Made by a program: the position numbers and the translations under genes. Shown here piece after piece: positions 35,719-46,943 of a stretch of DNA of 64,000 nucleotides (position 1 is the stretch's first letter; the number at the start of each line of letters is the position of its first letter). The notes beneath the pieces were generated by a model. The model ran no database searches. It saw only the letters and a list, made by a program, of their open reading frames with translations, and was not told where the DNA came from. The DNA is from Ettlia oleoabundans (taxonomy: Eukaryota; Chlorophyta; Chlorophyceae; Chlamydomonadales). The stretch spans positions 1 to 64,000 of the forward strand of contig JAAMXP010000239.1 of assembly GCA_019693395.1 (NCBI GenBank), in the 5' to 3' direction.

Positions 35719-38319
35719 ATGTCCTCAGATGAAGACTGGGACGCCGTCTCGGTGGTGATGGAGACTCAGAGCAGCAATTTACTGCTTGTGCTGGGGCGCA
35801 TTGCATACTGCTGCTCAATGCAGCAGCAGAAAGCCGCAAATGTGCCTGGTCGGCTTCCGAGCAGCTTGTGCCCGCCACGCCCGCCCTGGCGACCTGCCGC
35901 CCCGCCTCGTTAGCTCTGCCCCTCGCCCTCTCCCATCTATGCCCTCAACAGGTCGACTATGACAACATGGATGAGAGCAAGCTGATGGCCCTCATTGCGG
36001 CTACAAATGAGGAGCTGGCTTCTTTGGAAGGCGACAGCGAGGGTAGGTGTTGGCAGCGCCTGCCTAATCACGCCAAGCTTAGCCTGCGGTAGGATCAAAC
36101 CATGTGTAGCTGGCTGTCAGACATGGCTGTGCTTTTGGTTGGTGTTGATGTGAGCTGTGGATCTTGCCTCCAGCCCCGCCATGCCCCTGCCCCTGCAGGT
36201 GCCCCTTCAACTTCCAGGCCGCCCAGCCAGGTAGCGGCCGCGCTAGAGAGGGAGGTGGCACGTGTGGAATCCGAGAGGGACCAGTTGGCTCTTGGTGAGG
36301 CCTCTTACAAACATTTTTGTACCAGTGTCGGCAGCGAACACGGCACCCTGTGGTTTTGTCCAGCGCTTGGTATGACCGCCACCATCCTGTTAAAGACCCA
36401 AAGTAGAGCGTTACATTCCACCATCCCCGTCTTTCTTACCCTGCAGCCCTCGTAGAGGACAGGGGAGTGGAGGATTTGGACTCACGCCCCCGCCGCCGTT
36501 CTGGCCGCACCCTGGCTATTGCTGGAGGCAGCGGCGCCAGCAGCCTGGCACATGCAGCCCTGAGCGCCAGCAGGCGCCGGGCTCGGGCCCAGGTGGGCCC
36601 TGCTGCTACTGCCAGCCAAATGAGCACCTCTGCCTTGTTATCTCACAACTGTGCTACATACTGCGCCACAGCCTGCCTGTGACATGCCTACCACTGGACA
36701 GCTCCTTCGAGTCTGCTGTTGCCGTGTACTCCCGACGTAGTACTCCCTTACCGCCCATGGCTGCGGTTCATGTGCTGCAGGCTGATGGTGCCGCCGACCT
36801 GAGCCGCCAGCTGGTGGAGGTGCAGCGGCGCCTGGAGTTCAAGCAGAAGGGAGTCGACCTGTGCATCATGTTAGACTGTACTGCTCTATGGTAAGCCCTG
36901 GCTGGGTGCTTCACATGCTAACTGGTTAGTTACCGGCAGCCACGCAGCCCCCGACTGTGGTGAACAGGCATCACAATCGAGAGCAACGGCCCATTGTTGC
37001 CTGCGCTGTATTTGCCTCATGCCCGTCTTGGGTGCAGCTGAACTGGGCAGAGGCGGTAAAAGCCAAGGCACACGAGATTTTTGACCTGGCGCCTAAGTTA
37101 CACAACGACGCCATCCTGCGCCTGGTGGGCTCTGACACTTGGCTTCCCGGCACTGCCTTCATGTAACTAGATGCACCGTTCTGCCCGGCATGACAAACTC
37201 GTGGCAGCCTTTGCTTTGGTTGGTCAGATAAAGGGTGCACTCCTCAACCGCACTACATGCATGTGTGCAGGCGTTTGTGGGCTACCGTGACTTATGCGAT
37301 GGCGAAGACCAGCAGGTGGTGCATGACTTTGTGGAAAGGATCGAATTCAGGCAGGCGTGCATGCTAACTTCCCATCGGCCAGCCTGCGAAGCCCAGCAAT
37401 GCTCCAGACTTTGTTGGGTCTGTGTTGCAAGTTTTGTTGAGTGAGCTGCTGCGCTGATACTCTGCAATGCCTGTCATGCAGCTCTCTGAGCAGCACAGTG
37501 TCTGACATCAAGGCCTTTGGTGGCGGGGATGCAGCAGAGGACATTGCCGGAGCACTGAAGGTATGCAGTATGGTGTGCATCCTGTGCCCACCAGCTGTAG
37601 CTTTGACATATGCAGGCGCGGAGCGTATGTCTCGAAGCGCGGTCTGCTGCCGGGAAGGGAAGTGCATGAACACGGCTTTGCTCGCTCAACAAGCTGCTTC
37701 ATGCTGCTGACGCCGCCTTTGCTGCACATGCGTGCAGATAGTCACGGAGCTGTCATAGGCCTCCACCACTCGCGTGCTCGTCCACTTTGGTGATGCACCC
37801 TGCCACGGCAAGCGCTACAACACTCTGGAAGATGCCCACGATACATACCAAGATGGCGACCCTAATGGTAGTCAGCGCTTCCATCAGCGGTCCCGCAGTT
37901 GTAAACTTAGTACCCAGCACATCTTTGGGTATCTGCAGCACACTTTATGCTCATCTATCAGGGTGCAGGACTGCTGTTCACTGATGCTGCTTCATCCATC
38001 ATCACTACGTGCAGGTCTTGTGCTGGAGGAGCTTCTGAGGCACTTGTACCGCAACCGCATCGACTATCACTTTGCCCGCAATCACCAAACACACAAATAC
38101 CATGACGGAGATCTTCTCTCAGGCAAGCCGCATGCACACATGTCAACAGTGGAGTTTGCAGAGGTCCATGCAATGACTCCACCCATGCAGCTATGAGCTC
38201 ATTGTGATGCGAGCTGGCGATGCGCATGCAGGTGTACGAGGATGCACATGCCACTTTCGAGATACATGCAAGTGATTTTTCGAAGGAGACGAGCCTGCCC
38301 CTGTTTTTTGTTGTATGAC
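35719..38319 (+). pseudogene. VWA-domain gene of the alpha-kinase-associated type, with two lesions
   Basis: Exons: 35719-35751, 35952-36042, 36199-36294, 36447-36592, 36781-36890, 37038-37124, 37271-37350, 37482-37560, 37738-37867, from 38015, and about 38232-38319. The N-terminus is acidic and coiled-coil-like (AALEREVARVESERDQLAL), then Arg-rich. The VWA domain resembles that of Dictyostelium VwkA and relatives: VDLCIMLDCT, FVGYRDLCDGEDQQVVHDFV, DIKAFGGGDAAEDIAGALK, TRVLVHFGDAPCHGKRYN. Two lesions are seen. The metal-site segment at 36881-36890 is one base short of DCTGSM, so exon 5 is 110 nt where 111 would keep phase. A TAG at 37756-37758 sits where the family has Trp (LSWAS). All other phases close. 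One intron (37351-37481) has a GC donor. It ends about 50 bp from the convergent alpha-kinase gene. Confidence 0.75.
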
Positions 38320-38370
38320 ACTCATGCAGCGGCAACGTACAGCAGGGGTATCTGCCCCCTGGCCTTTCAG

Positions 38371-40094
38371 TTACTTGACTGGCTTGACCTGCTTGACCTC
38401 GCTGCATTTCACCCGCTGGCATAGTGATTCACAGGTGTGCGTCTGCAGAAACTTGGCCAGAGCTTCTCTGCCGCAGTCAGCCGCTCCATACTATCTCTCA
38501 ACAGAGCACAGCGCAGGGTCGGTCAGAATGTAATTAGGCTTGCCTTTGGTGCCTAGCAAATGGCGCACAATGCCCTGCATGCAGTGGTGACTTAGATCAT
38601 CATATGCAGCAAACGCAGGGAGGAGACTTCATGCCTCGCTTGATTGCAGCCCAGCGTCACGTGGGGCGATGCAGGCAACACATGAGACAGTCGGCTTGCC
38701 TGTGCATCCAGAACCATCACGTAGTGCCCTAGCCAAGTGCGGCAAAAGGACAGGGAGAAGTGGGTGAAGGCCTGGATTACTTCATCTTGTTCACCATCTG
38801 CAGGGCGCCAGAAGATAACCAGGGTTATATTTCCTGGGACTAGGACATTGTCTCAGAAAATCAGAGAGATCGTACGCATCTCTACGCAGCGCAAGATATG
38901 CGCTGCGCGCCCCAGTACCTCTCAGAATGCTGCCGTCATTCCTAGTGAACTTGACCCACTTGCATCCAGATGCTTCCATGATACGCATCCACCCAAGGTT
39001 GTCAGCTGCATTAGGAACTGCACTCGTAAACATAAAGGTAGTGGCTAGAGGTCCAGACTGCCTCCCAAGGGTGGTCATGCTAGCATTTAGCACAGCGCTG
39101 CGAATGTAGGGCTCCTTCAGCAACACCAGCTTGCCCCCTGGCTGAGGGTTGTCATCCAACACCACCAAGCTGGCTGCACAGGATTGAAGGTGTCGGGGTT
39201 GGTGTGGGGGCGGGCACGCATGGGGAGGGGGGAGGGGAGAGGAGAGGGGGGGCGGGCCATGGGCACATTGCTTTACACTTTGCAGGATGAGGCGAGGGAA
39301 TGGGGGTCAGCAGTCATTCATGCTTGGTTTTCAGAGAGCAGCTGGCCAAGACTGATTCCAGCACTGTCTTGCTGCTCGACAGCCCTGCATGATTCCAAAC
39401 ACCAGTCACCTGGCAGGAAAGTAGTGTCGCCTTTGAGTTGCCGCTGTGGTTTGCGAAAGCCTGTGCCGCCGCTATGCAGATGGCTGATGCATAGGCATCT
39501 GTGTGCATAGCCGTTATCTTGTGCTTCACCTTGCTGTGCTCCACTAGTGGTTGCTTCACCACGTACTGCCCTCCTGCATCATCCCTGCAAGGCAGGACTT
39601 TTATGGCGGGATATCAGAGAATAGGCTGTTGTGTTGCTCCGAGCCCCATTGCTAGGCTGCCCTAGTGTCACCCTAACTTACCGCGCATAGAAGGCCAGCC
39701 TCATGCCGCCCACAGCAAAGGGCTTGTCGTAGACTTGCAGCCGCACCGCCTGTGGGTTGGCCGCCACCTCCAGACGCTCCTCCTTGTCCTGGCCGCAGGT
39801 GTAACTGCTGCTGTAGCACCACTCCTTGCCCACCAGCCACGGCCCCCAGTGGTCGCCCTGTGCATCTGCAGGCGCCGCCCATTCGGGTGCACCGTAGCAG
39901 CACTCCACCGCGTGCTTGCGCTCGTCCTCCTGCCGCTGCCAAAGCTCTGCCGCCAGCTGCTGAGCTTCCTTCCGTGCGTCCACCTCCTGATGCAGCACCT
40001 CCTTCAGCTCTTTGAGATCGCGCTCGGCTTGCTTGCGCCGCAGGCAGAGCTGCATCAGCTGCAGGTGCTGCTGGAGTTCCTCCACGCTCGTCAT
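38371..40094 (-). CDS. Alpha-kinase (atypical protein kinase), one in-frame TAG
   Basis: Exons: 40094-39682, 39584-39410, one near 39180-39095 (borders unsettled), 38958-38919, 38797-38700 and 38574-38371. An N-terminal coiled coil (MTSVEELQQHLQLMQLCLRR) precedes the alpha-kinase domain: VYDKPFAVGGMRLAFYARDD, then QYVVKQPLVEHSK with the likely ATP-contacting Lys, HTDAYASAICIAAAQAF, KWVKFTRNDGSILRDG, VIQAFTHFS, YVMVLDAQG (the VVDLQG motif), NYILTDPALCS, and the C-terminal DCGREALAKFLQTHTCESLC with the zinc-binding Cys pair. Such kinases phosphorylate helical substrates such as myosin tails or eEF2; the substrate here is unknown. A TAG at 38491-38493 falls in frame between CSVER and YGAADCGREA, although the last exon is otherwise open to TAA. 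Without readthrough, the zinc-binding end is lost. The intron 38575-38699 has a GC donor. Confidence 0.82.
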
Positions 40095-40462
40095 GCCTGC
40101 ACGGAGTGTGGAAAGGCGTCCTCAGCCAATCAAAGTGTGCTGCATATGCATAGAACCTGTGCAGCGTTCCCTGCCTTGCTCAGGTCCAAACCCGGCAGGC
40201 AAGTGGTACCACTTGCTTTGCTGCTCTGTTGCCACGCCTGGTGTGTTGGTTCAGGCTGAGAACCACCCTCGAGGGGCGCTACAGAGCTAGCTGGGCCCTG
40301 AAATGTTGCCGAAACTGAGAGAGATCATAGCAAGGCAGCCTCGACGATTTTCTTGGACTGGGAGATGAGAAGGCACCTCCCCCTCCATTCTCCCTCTTCC
40401 CCTCCCTCTCCCAATTTTGTGTTGCCCGCAACCAGCACGATCGTAGAACTCGAACGAGGCCC
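40095..40462. promoter_or_regulatory. Divergent promoter region, 368 bp
   Basis: Lies between the alpha-kinase start (minus) and the start of the next plus-strand gene. It contains a C/T-rich run near 40375-40410. No specific element recognised. Confidence 0.4.
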
Positions 40463-42323
40463 ATGGCACTGCCTCAAGCCATAGAGGCTTGCCTGGCTAG
40501 GCTCGCCAGCAGCCGGCCGCCTCAACCGAGCAGCTTCCTGCCACCCTTGGTATGGGGGCATGGCTTGGACGCCGTGGACGGCCACTGCAACCATGCTATG
40601 AGCAGAAGCGGTGCCGCACTGGACAACAAGCGGCCCGCTGCGCCGCTGCCTTGGCTGGTAATGGACCTGCACCAGATCTGGCTGGAGCATTCAGGCGCTT
40701 CGGCAGAAGAGAAGCAGAAGAGCAGGCGGCAGCTTTACAGCAGTCTGCCCCAGGCAGCAGCCAACAGGGAGGCGGGGGTGCGGGTAGCTGAAGAGTTGTT
40801 TCTAAGGATTGGCAGGCATGGCGCCAGCTGCCAGGTCCTTGCGGATCTTCTCGCCCGCAACACCAGCATGCTGCGCCTGTTCCTAGACACGGGACTGCCT
40901 GGCAGGTGGGCTAGGGAACCGATTTGCCAAGCCATGTGGAAACAGCTGGAGCAGCGAGCAAAGGCGGCAGAGAGCATGCAACGCATCGCAGATGGGTTCT
41001 CAGCAGGCAGCTCCTATCACCAGAAAACGGCGGCAGCAGTGGAGGAGGCGGTACTAGCATTGAATACCTGCAGCCGGCTGACGAAAGATGCCTTGCGTGC
41101 CCAGAGGATCAGCCCCAAGTGGGTGCTGGAGCTTCATGGCACCAGCATCATGGCGTGCCCGAGGGCAGCAATGCAGCCTGCCACGTACTAAGTGCAGATG
41201 CACGCTTGCTAGCAGGGCAGGCACTACACTACTGGTCCAATACAGCAAGTCAACAGGTCAGGCTGGTGTGGGCCGATGCCAGACTCAGGAAGCAGTTATC
41301 TGCTCTGAAAGGTGAGAAGGCGTAGTGCTCCCAGCCTTGGGTTGAAAGGCGCCTGAACTGCTTGCAAGCTGCCTGTGTCCGGCTTGCTGCCTGCCTGTTT
41401 CGTCTCCCGGTGACGCATGACAGGTTTCTGCCTGCAGCATTACGCTTTCCTTCAGCACAATGAAACAGTTGATGGCTGCAGACCTGCGCCGTGATGGTCT
41501 ACTACAGGCGGAGGCGGCCAATTTCCTGTCGGAGCAGGCCGCATCGACCCGATGCTGGCCATCAATGAGCCTACCTTTCCCCGGTCAACCAGCGGCTGAG
41601 TACGAGCAGAAGGGTGCCCAGATGGGGCCGAAAGTACCAGTGGAGGATGAGCTTTTGATTCTTCAGCACCACCTGGAGCAACCTCCAGGCCACCCAGATC
41701 GCCCACCTGCTGGTTACATGGCAGGTAGCGACCTGTGGGGTGACACACACGAGTGTCCTACAGATCCGCCAGGTGCTCCCCAGCTCTTTCCAACTGCAGC
41801 ACAGGCGGCTGCAGAAGAATACGCACGAACAGCAGCAGTTGACACGGCCAAGGCGACAGCCCAAGCACTGCGGGATCGCACGCTCCCTTTCCCACCGCTC
41901 CACAGCCAGCCCCCTGCATCAGGTATGACTAGGCCAATGGCTGCTGATGCAACTGGTGGACGTGCTGTGCTCATTGCCGGCCTCATATCATCCCAGCACC
42001 CTACCAAGCATGCCTGGGCTGCAGAGCCGATGCGCCGCAGCCCCACTGGCCACAACAGGCACGTGCCTTCAATTTCTCTAGCACAGGGCAGACCAGCGGA
42101 AAGACCATATGGGCTGCCTATTAATACTTATGGTGAAGAAGAGACCCCATATGCTGACTCACGGCTCTTGAGCAATGGCTATAGCTATGAATGGGGGTCT
42201 AATGATGAGGTTAGCACCAGCTGCTTGTGCGTCTTCGAATTTGTGCAAACGCTTAAGGGTGCTGCCAGACGACTGGGCAGCACCCTTCGCCGCGGGACAG
42301 CTAGAGGCAGGCGCAGTGAGTAG
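40463..42323 (+). CDS. Unrecognised gene, one or two open segments
   Basis: A long open segment at 40463-41191 (MALPQAIEACLARLASSRPP at the start) is helical and well mixed in composition, as in real protein (LVMDLHQIWLEHSGASAEEK, QVLADLLARNTSMLRLFLDT). A second at 41460-42323 starts MKQLMAADLRRDGLLQAEAA and ends in a basic RRLGSTLRRGTARGRRSE before TAG. Between them, another frame carries WSNTASQQVRLVWADARLRK up to a GTGAGA donor near 41310. This suggests one gene with two introns, but I could not make the phases close, so the junctions are open. No domain is recognised, and no signal peptide or membrane segment is evident. Confidence 0.5.
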
Positions 42324-42583
42324 GCGCACGGCATACCATCAATGTAGCGTGCTGCGTAAATTAGATTTGATTATTTCGCTGCTCTATTACCTGGCTTTTT
42401 CACCACCAACCAGCCACTTGGTGCTGTTCTGTCCACGACCTCCGCATGACGCGCATGTGACATTGTGCCTTGCCTTTTGCACATGAAAGGATGGTTGGCA
42501 ATACAAAAGACAACAAACATGGGCGGATACACAGATGAAATCATGCGTCAGCAGCTGCTTTCAACGGGAATATTTTCAACGAT

Positions 42584-45281
42584 TTACTTGCTGCCACCGC
42601 TGAGCCGCTGTGCAAACATCAGCAGATTCTTGGCTTGCAAGTACGTGGGCTGGTCGATCATTCTGTCCCTGCAGTGCCACAGCAGCAACACAGTCGTAGG
42701 TTGCATTGACAAGTTATGCAATGGCACAGGCAGCTCTTGCGCTGCAACGGGCCGAGCGGGCATAGCCTGCCAATAGAGCTCCGTTGCAACCAAGTATGCC
42801 CCGGCAGAGAAACTGCGACCAGTGGTTTGCGCAAAATTATAAACCGTGGATCATGTTCCCTAACATCTGGCTATGCCAGTGCCCTGCCCTGCACCCCGTT
42901 GGCTGCCAGTGTGCCCCTGCTGGCTGGTCTCTACGGACCTGAAAGTAAAGGCCCCCTGGCCTGCCTGCTGGTGCTGCTCAAAGGCTGCCACGAGCTCTCG
43001 TGCCTCCTCAACTTCCTGGGGGTCGGGACTGAAGGCCTCCTAAACACAGGAAAAAACACAACAACCATGAACACAGGGGTATGTTGGGCATGAGCTACAG
43101 CTGCAGCAGCAAGGGTCACATAAGCAACATAGAAGCAAGAATGTAAGCCGCCACACAGACCAAGTCGCCTTCAGAAACACACAGACAGACACAGAAGCAA
43201 ACACAGAGTGCTGGCAGGCACATGGTATGATACCCACCTGCACTGGCGGTATTTGCGAGGGGTGGATGATTTGCTTGCCAGCAAAGCCAAGGCTGCGTCC
43301 CTCGAGAGCTTCCTTTTGTAGACCTTGCATGTCCTTGTAGTCTATCTGCAACGTGAGACGGTGGAAAGGCCGATACACACGGACAGATGGGGCCCAATGC
43401 TGCTGAAAAGAAATGCCAAACACAATGCAAGATTGGGGGAAGGATTCACACCTTGTGACATGAGCAAGGTGAATTTTCCGTCGGTGCACAGTGCACCGAG
43501 GTCATAGACTCACATATACTTGATCAATGGGCTGCAGTCCAAAGGCCCTGGCATGTAGCGCGACCCAGCGGCGTGCAAACAAGGTGTCATCTGTAGGAAG
43601 AGAGAATGGAGCGGTGCATCGAAAAGTTTGCAAGTGCTGGAAATTCAGGCACCTTGATGGGATGAGGCGCCCGCAAGGCGGCGCCTGTCCAGCGTCTGCC
43701 TTTGTTGGTCGCAGGAAGCAAGGGTAAAAGCATAAGCAAGCACAAACGAAGCTGCATGGAAGCTGCCACATCACACCTGTGCCAGGCTGGCGCTTCATGC
43801 CCAGCGAAGCGCAGTAGTCATCGGCGCCAAATATGCAGGCCTCTAGCCGCAGCAGCTGCCTGTGCTGGTCTTCTAGGCAGGCCTCAAATATCTGCCTGCA
43901 GCAACAGTAACACAGCGAGCCTGACAGGGTTTGTTATGGCTGCCAGCCTGGCAGTCTAAGACCGGCAAAAGAAGAAGCGGCAGGCTTCAAGCCACGACGC
44001 ACAGCTTGATCAGCAGCGCAGATGGCAGTGCGATAGTTGGATGGCAGCTGAGACGGTTGCTGCTTGCCTCAGCAGCCATTGCTGCAGACAGCAAGTGAGG
44101 CAGGTATCAAGATGATGTTTATGCTGACATGTTCTCAACAACAAAAGAAACGGCTAGCGCGCTCACCGCAGGTTGAGCAGGCCCATGCCGCTCTCACACA
44201 TGGTGATGAGTGCCGGAGGCACACCCGCGCCCTGCTGCTGCAGCCGGCTGCCCAAGATGCTCTGTGCCTGGCTGAAGAGCCAGCGCACGTGCTCTACCGT
44301 GTCCACCTGCAGTTCGGCAAGGAATGTGGCGGCAGGCTGACACACGCTACTGGCAATATGCACTGCCCTGAAACTGGAAGTTGGAAAGCCACCAGCCAAC
44401 ATCACCTCATTCGGCCCAGCAATACGGAAGTTGCCATTTTGCTTCTGCGCCAGGAGAAGGTTGACATAAGCGAGCCCAGTCCTCACCCTTGCCCCTACCT
44501 TTGGCACTACAATGGCATCAGGCAGCGCTTCCCCAGTCAGCAGCGCTCGCAAGTCCTCCTCACATAGCCCGCTCTGTATCGAGTTGACCCTCACTGCTCG
44601 CTCGCTGCACCCAAACCGCACCTCTGCCAGCGCCTGAGGCAGCAAAAGGAGCAGGGAAGGCAGGCAGGACACAGGCACAATGTCGGCCACTGAACAGTCT
44701 CACTCGTGGCTGGTGATGCTAGGAAAAGCATCCGGCAGGTGCAGCCTGACGTTTAACGTCATTCGCTCTACCGCAAGGCCACCACTCATCCTGCCCTGCC
44801 TCACCTTACGGTAGCAGCCAGCCAGCCGCCCACCTTGACAGCTACATCTCGTGCGGCGGCCTTATGGCTATCCGCCACTGCATCCTCTAGATCCAGGCAA
44901 GCCACATCGACTTGCAGGTTGGCTGCTTTACAGATTTTGCGGTCGGAGTCACCTGCAGGAGAACGGGGAAGGAGGCAGCAGAGGGGTGGAGTTGATGGTG
45001 ACAGAAGTGGGCGGGATAGTGCAGGGGCTGTCGCAGTTCAGTGGCTCACCAGGAACATAAAGGAGCGCACGCCGTGGTGGGAGGTCTAGTACAGATCTGC
45101 GGCAAGAGTGACTGGTTTGAGCCGGTGAATAGGAAGGCGAAGCAGCTGTGGATGCGGTGCGGACGAAAAGCGAGACGCAGCAAAAGGGCGGCACCCGACA
45201 AGCGGCGAGGGCACCCTGCCCGCAGCCCGGCTGGCTGCCGCTGCAACGCCGGCGGACTGATCCCCTGCTTGCTAGATGCAA
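42584..45281 (-). CDS. CLYBL: CLYBL-type citramalyl-CoA lyase (HpcH/HpaI family)
   Basis: Nine exons, all phase-checked: 45281-45050, 44952-44834, 44633-44499, 44306-44167, 43895-43777, 43590-43514, 43345-43238, 43039-42939 and 42668-42584, giving 371 residues. The family cleaves beta-hydroxyacyl-CoA esters such as citramalyl-CoA; the mitochondrial CLYBL clears this C5 product. Motifs in order: PPRRALLYVPGDSDRKI, DVACLDLEDAVADSHKAAAR, VRVNSIQSGL, DAIVVPKVDTVEHVRWL, LITMCESGMGLLNLR, CIFGADDYCASLG (Asp for metal binding), GLQKEALEGRSLGFAGKQI followed by HPSQI, and the C-terminal cap RMIDQPTYLQAKNLLMFAQR. The first 60 residues are rich in Arg, Ser and Ala with few acids, fitting a mitochondrial transit peptide (inference). 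Length is normal for the family. Most donors are GTGAGY or GTGGGY. Confidence 0.93.
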
Positions 45282-45940
45282 TCAGCGGGAAAATAATCAA
45301 CCATCAGGTGGCCGCAGTGTCCCACCCTACTGCAGAAGTGACGAGCCCCCGTGCCAACCATTGATCCAAGGCTTGTTTTGCAATACCTACAAGCATGCTT
45401 GCAATGAGGTTCCACGCCGCAGCGTTGAGATTCACAAGTCTTCCGTTCAACGCGCCCGCTGAGCTGGCGCGGCTTTTTCCATCGGTATCGGGAGCACGAA
45501 CCGACATGCTGCAGTGCAATATTACCTACTGCAGCGCCGTATTACCCTCCCACCAAGCTGTCCTGGCGCTCGATGCCCGTTTAAGAGTTCCCGCCATCCG
45601 ACGCAGCAGACATCCAGTGGAACATCGCTGCTTGAGTTGTTCACAACAATCGTGTCTGCCTATCGACATTCGGCCCTGCTACAAACACTGTGAACCGGCA
45701 GCCAACCGCAACTGCCGGAGGTAGGTTGAAGCGGCGGCTCGCAGATGCGGTGTCGGGTGCTGCCAGACAAGCTTTTTAATGCAACTTACTAGGCATTGCA
45801 AGGCTTCATGGCGGTGTACAAGATGTGGGCCTCTCGCTGTCCCTGCCGCCGCTTGTGCCCGCCCGCTCACCCGTTGCTGCTGGCTGCTCCTCTCCCGTGT
45901 CGCTCTGCTGGCTCGCAGGTCTGGGGCCGTGCACCTTGGC
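45282..45940. promoter_or_regulatory. Divergent region between CLYBL and a membrane-protein gene
   Basis: Contains the likely promoters of both flanking genes. An open frame at 45395-45724 (plus) has no recognised motif. A CTCGCAG acceptor-like site at about 45917 suggests that the plus-strand gene may have a non-coding first exon here. Confidence 0.4.
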
Positions 45941-46943
45941 ATGACCCCTTCCAAGTTCCTGTTGTTTGTCTCCATCGGCTTTGGAACCACCGTGGGCTTG
46001 ATCGTATTTGGCTGCGTCATGTGGCTGATCAGCAGAAGGGCGCTCAGGCGGCGGCGGGAGCGGCAGCAGGGTGCTGCGGTGACATCTTCCTCGCAGCAGC
46101 AGCAGCAGCAGCAGTGGGACCCGCGGAGGCAGCAGACTGAGAACGTGCAGCGAATGATTGCAGAGAAGCGAAAGCAGGCAGCAGTATCGCGCAAGCCCTT
46201 CCTTGTAGTGCACCCAGGCAAGGCACAGTGGTTGCAACGCCAAGTTGCCGATTACTCTTGCTTAACTGCTGCATGCATCAAAAGTGTTTGTGGCAGATTC
46301 AAGATTTCAAAATACCAGCTGCTATTGGTTCCGAATCCAACCCAACAACTGCTGTCTCAATGGTGCTACGCCTGCGGCCCGCGTGGTTGCAGGAGGCGAC
46401 GCTGTGGTGGCATTCAAAGAGGCGCAGCAAAGGCCGAGCTTGGAAGACAGCCCTTGTGGCTTGATCAAGGCCCATGCCTTCTCACCCAGCAGCAGCAGCG
46501 ACCCTGCAGCTCCTAATGCAGGACACGGCAGCTTTGCGCAAGACGAGCTCAGCAGACGGGCTCTGGTGGCGGCTGCCGCTCTCAGCGGCCGCACCACCAG
46601 CGGCATCTCTGATGTGTTGGCAGAGATAGAGCAGGCAGCAGCAGATGCAGACCAGGCAGCAGATGCAGTCGAAGCACGAACAGGCGAAGCGCCTTGCCTG
46701 GATATCGAAGCACAGCAGCAGCAGGAGCTTGACGAGGCCCAGCAGCATGGCTGCTGCAGCACCTGGCAACCACCTCGCCCGCGCTCTCTCAGCAGGCAGA
46801 CTTCCCTAGCAGCGCATGAGCAGCCGCTGCTGCCCAGTCAGCGGCACAGCAGCATCGCGGATCGTGGCGGCAGCAGCTTGCTGTCGGACTCTAGTACGCA
46901 TCACGAGTCCGCAGGCAGAAAAGGTGATGATGGTAACGTATAA
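45941..46943 (+). CDS. Small single-pass membrane protein, function unknown
   Basis: Two exons, 45941-46217 and 46393-46943, give 275 residues ending in TAA. The N-terminus has one strong membrane segment (FLLFVSIGFGTTVGLIVFGC, about residues 6-28) followed at once by a basic stop-transfer stretch (SRRALRRRRERQQ), so most of the chain should be cytoplasmic. The cytoplasmic part contains a Gln run, KPFLVVHPGGDAVVAFKEAQ across the splice junction, then a Ser/Ala-rich acidic region and a long disordered tail. No domain recognised. The intron must use a GC donor (CCCAG|GCAAGG at 46218): with it the phase is 1 on both sides and the joined frame stays open. ATG 45941 was chosen because it directly opens the membrane segment. 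Confidence 0.65.

Noticed and set aside
5290..38493. Full reassignment of TAG to an amino acid in the nuclear code
   Set aside because: MnmE ends at its invariant FCIGK with TAG, which fits TAG as a normal stop. Two of the three affected genes also have indels, so decay or sequence error is simpler. Kept only as a checkable alternative.
41460..42323. Independent intronless gene
   Set aside because: It follows the preceding open segment closely on the same strand and lacks recognised upstream signals. It is more likely the 3' part of the same gene, so it was listed as one uncertain locus.
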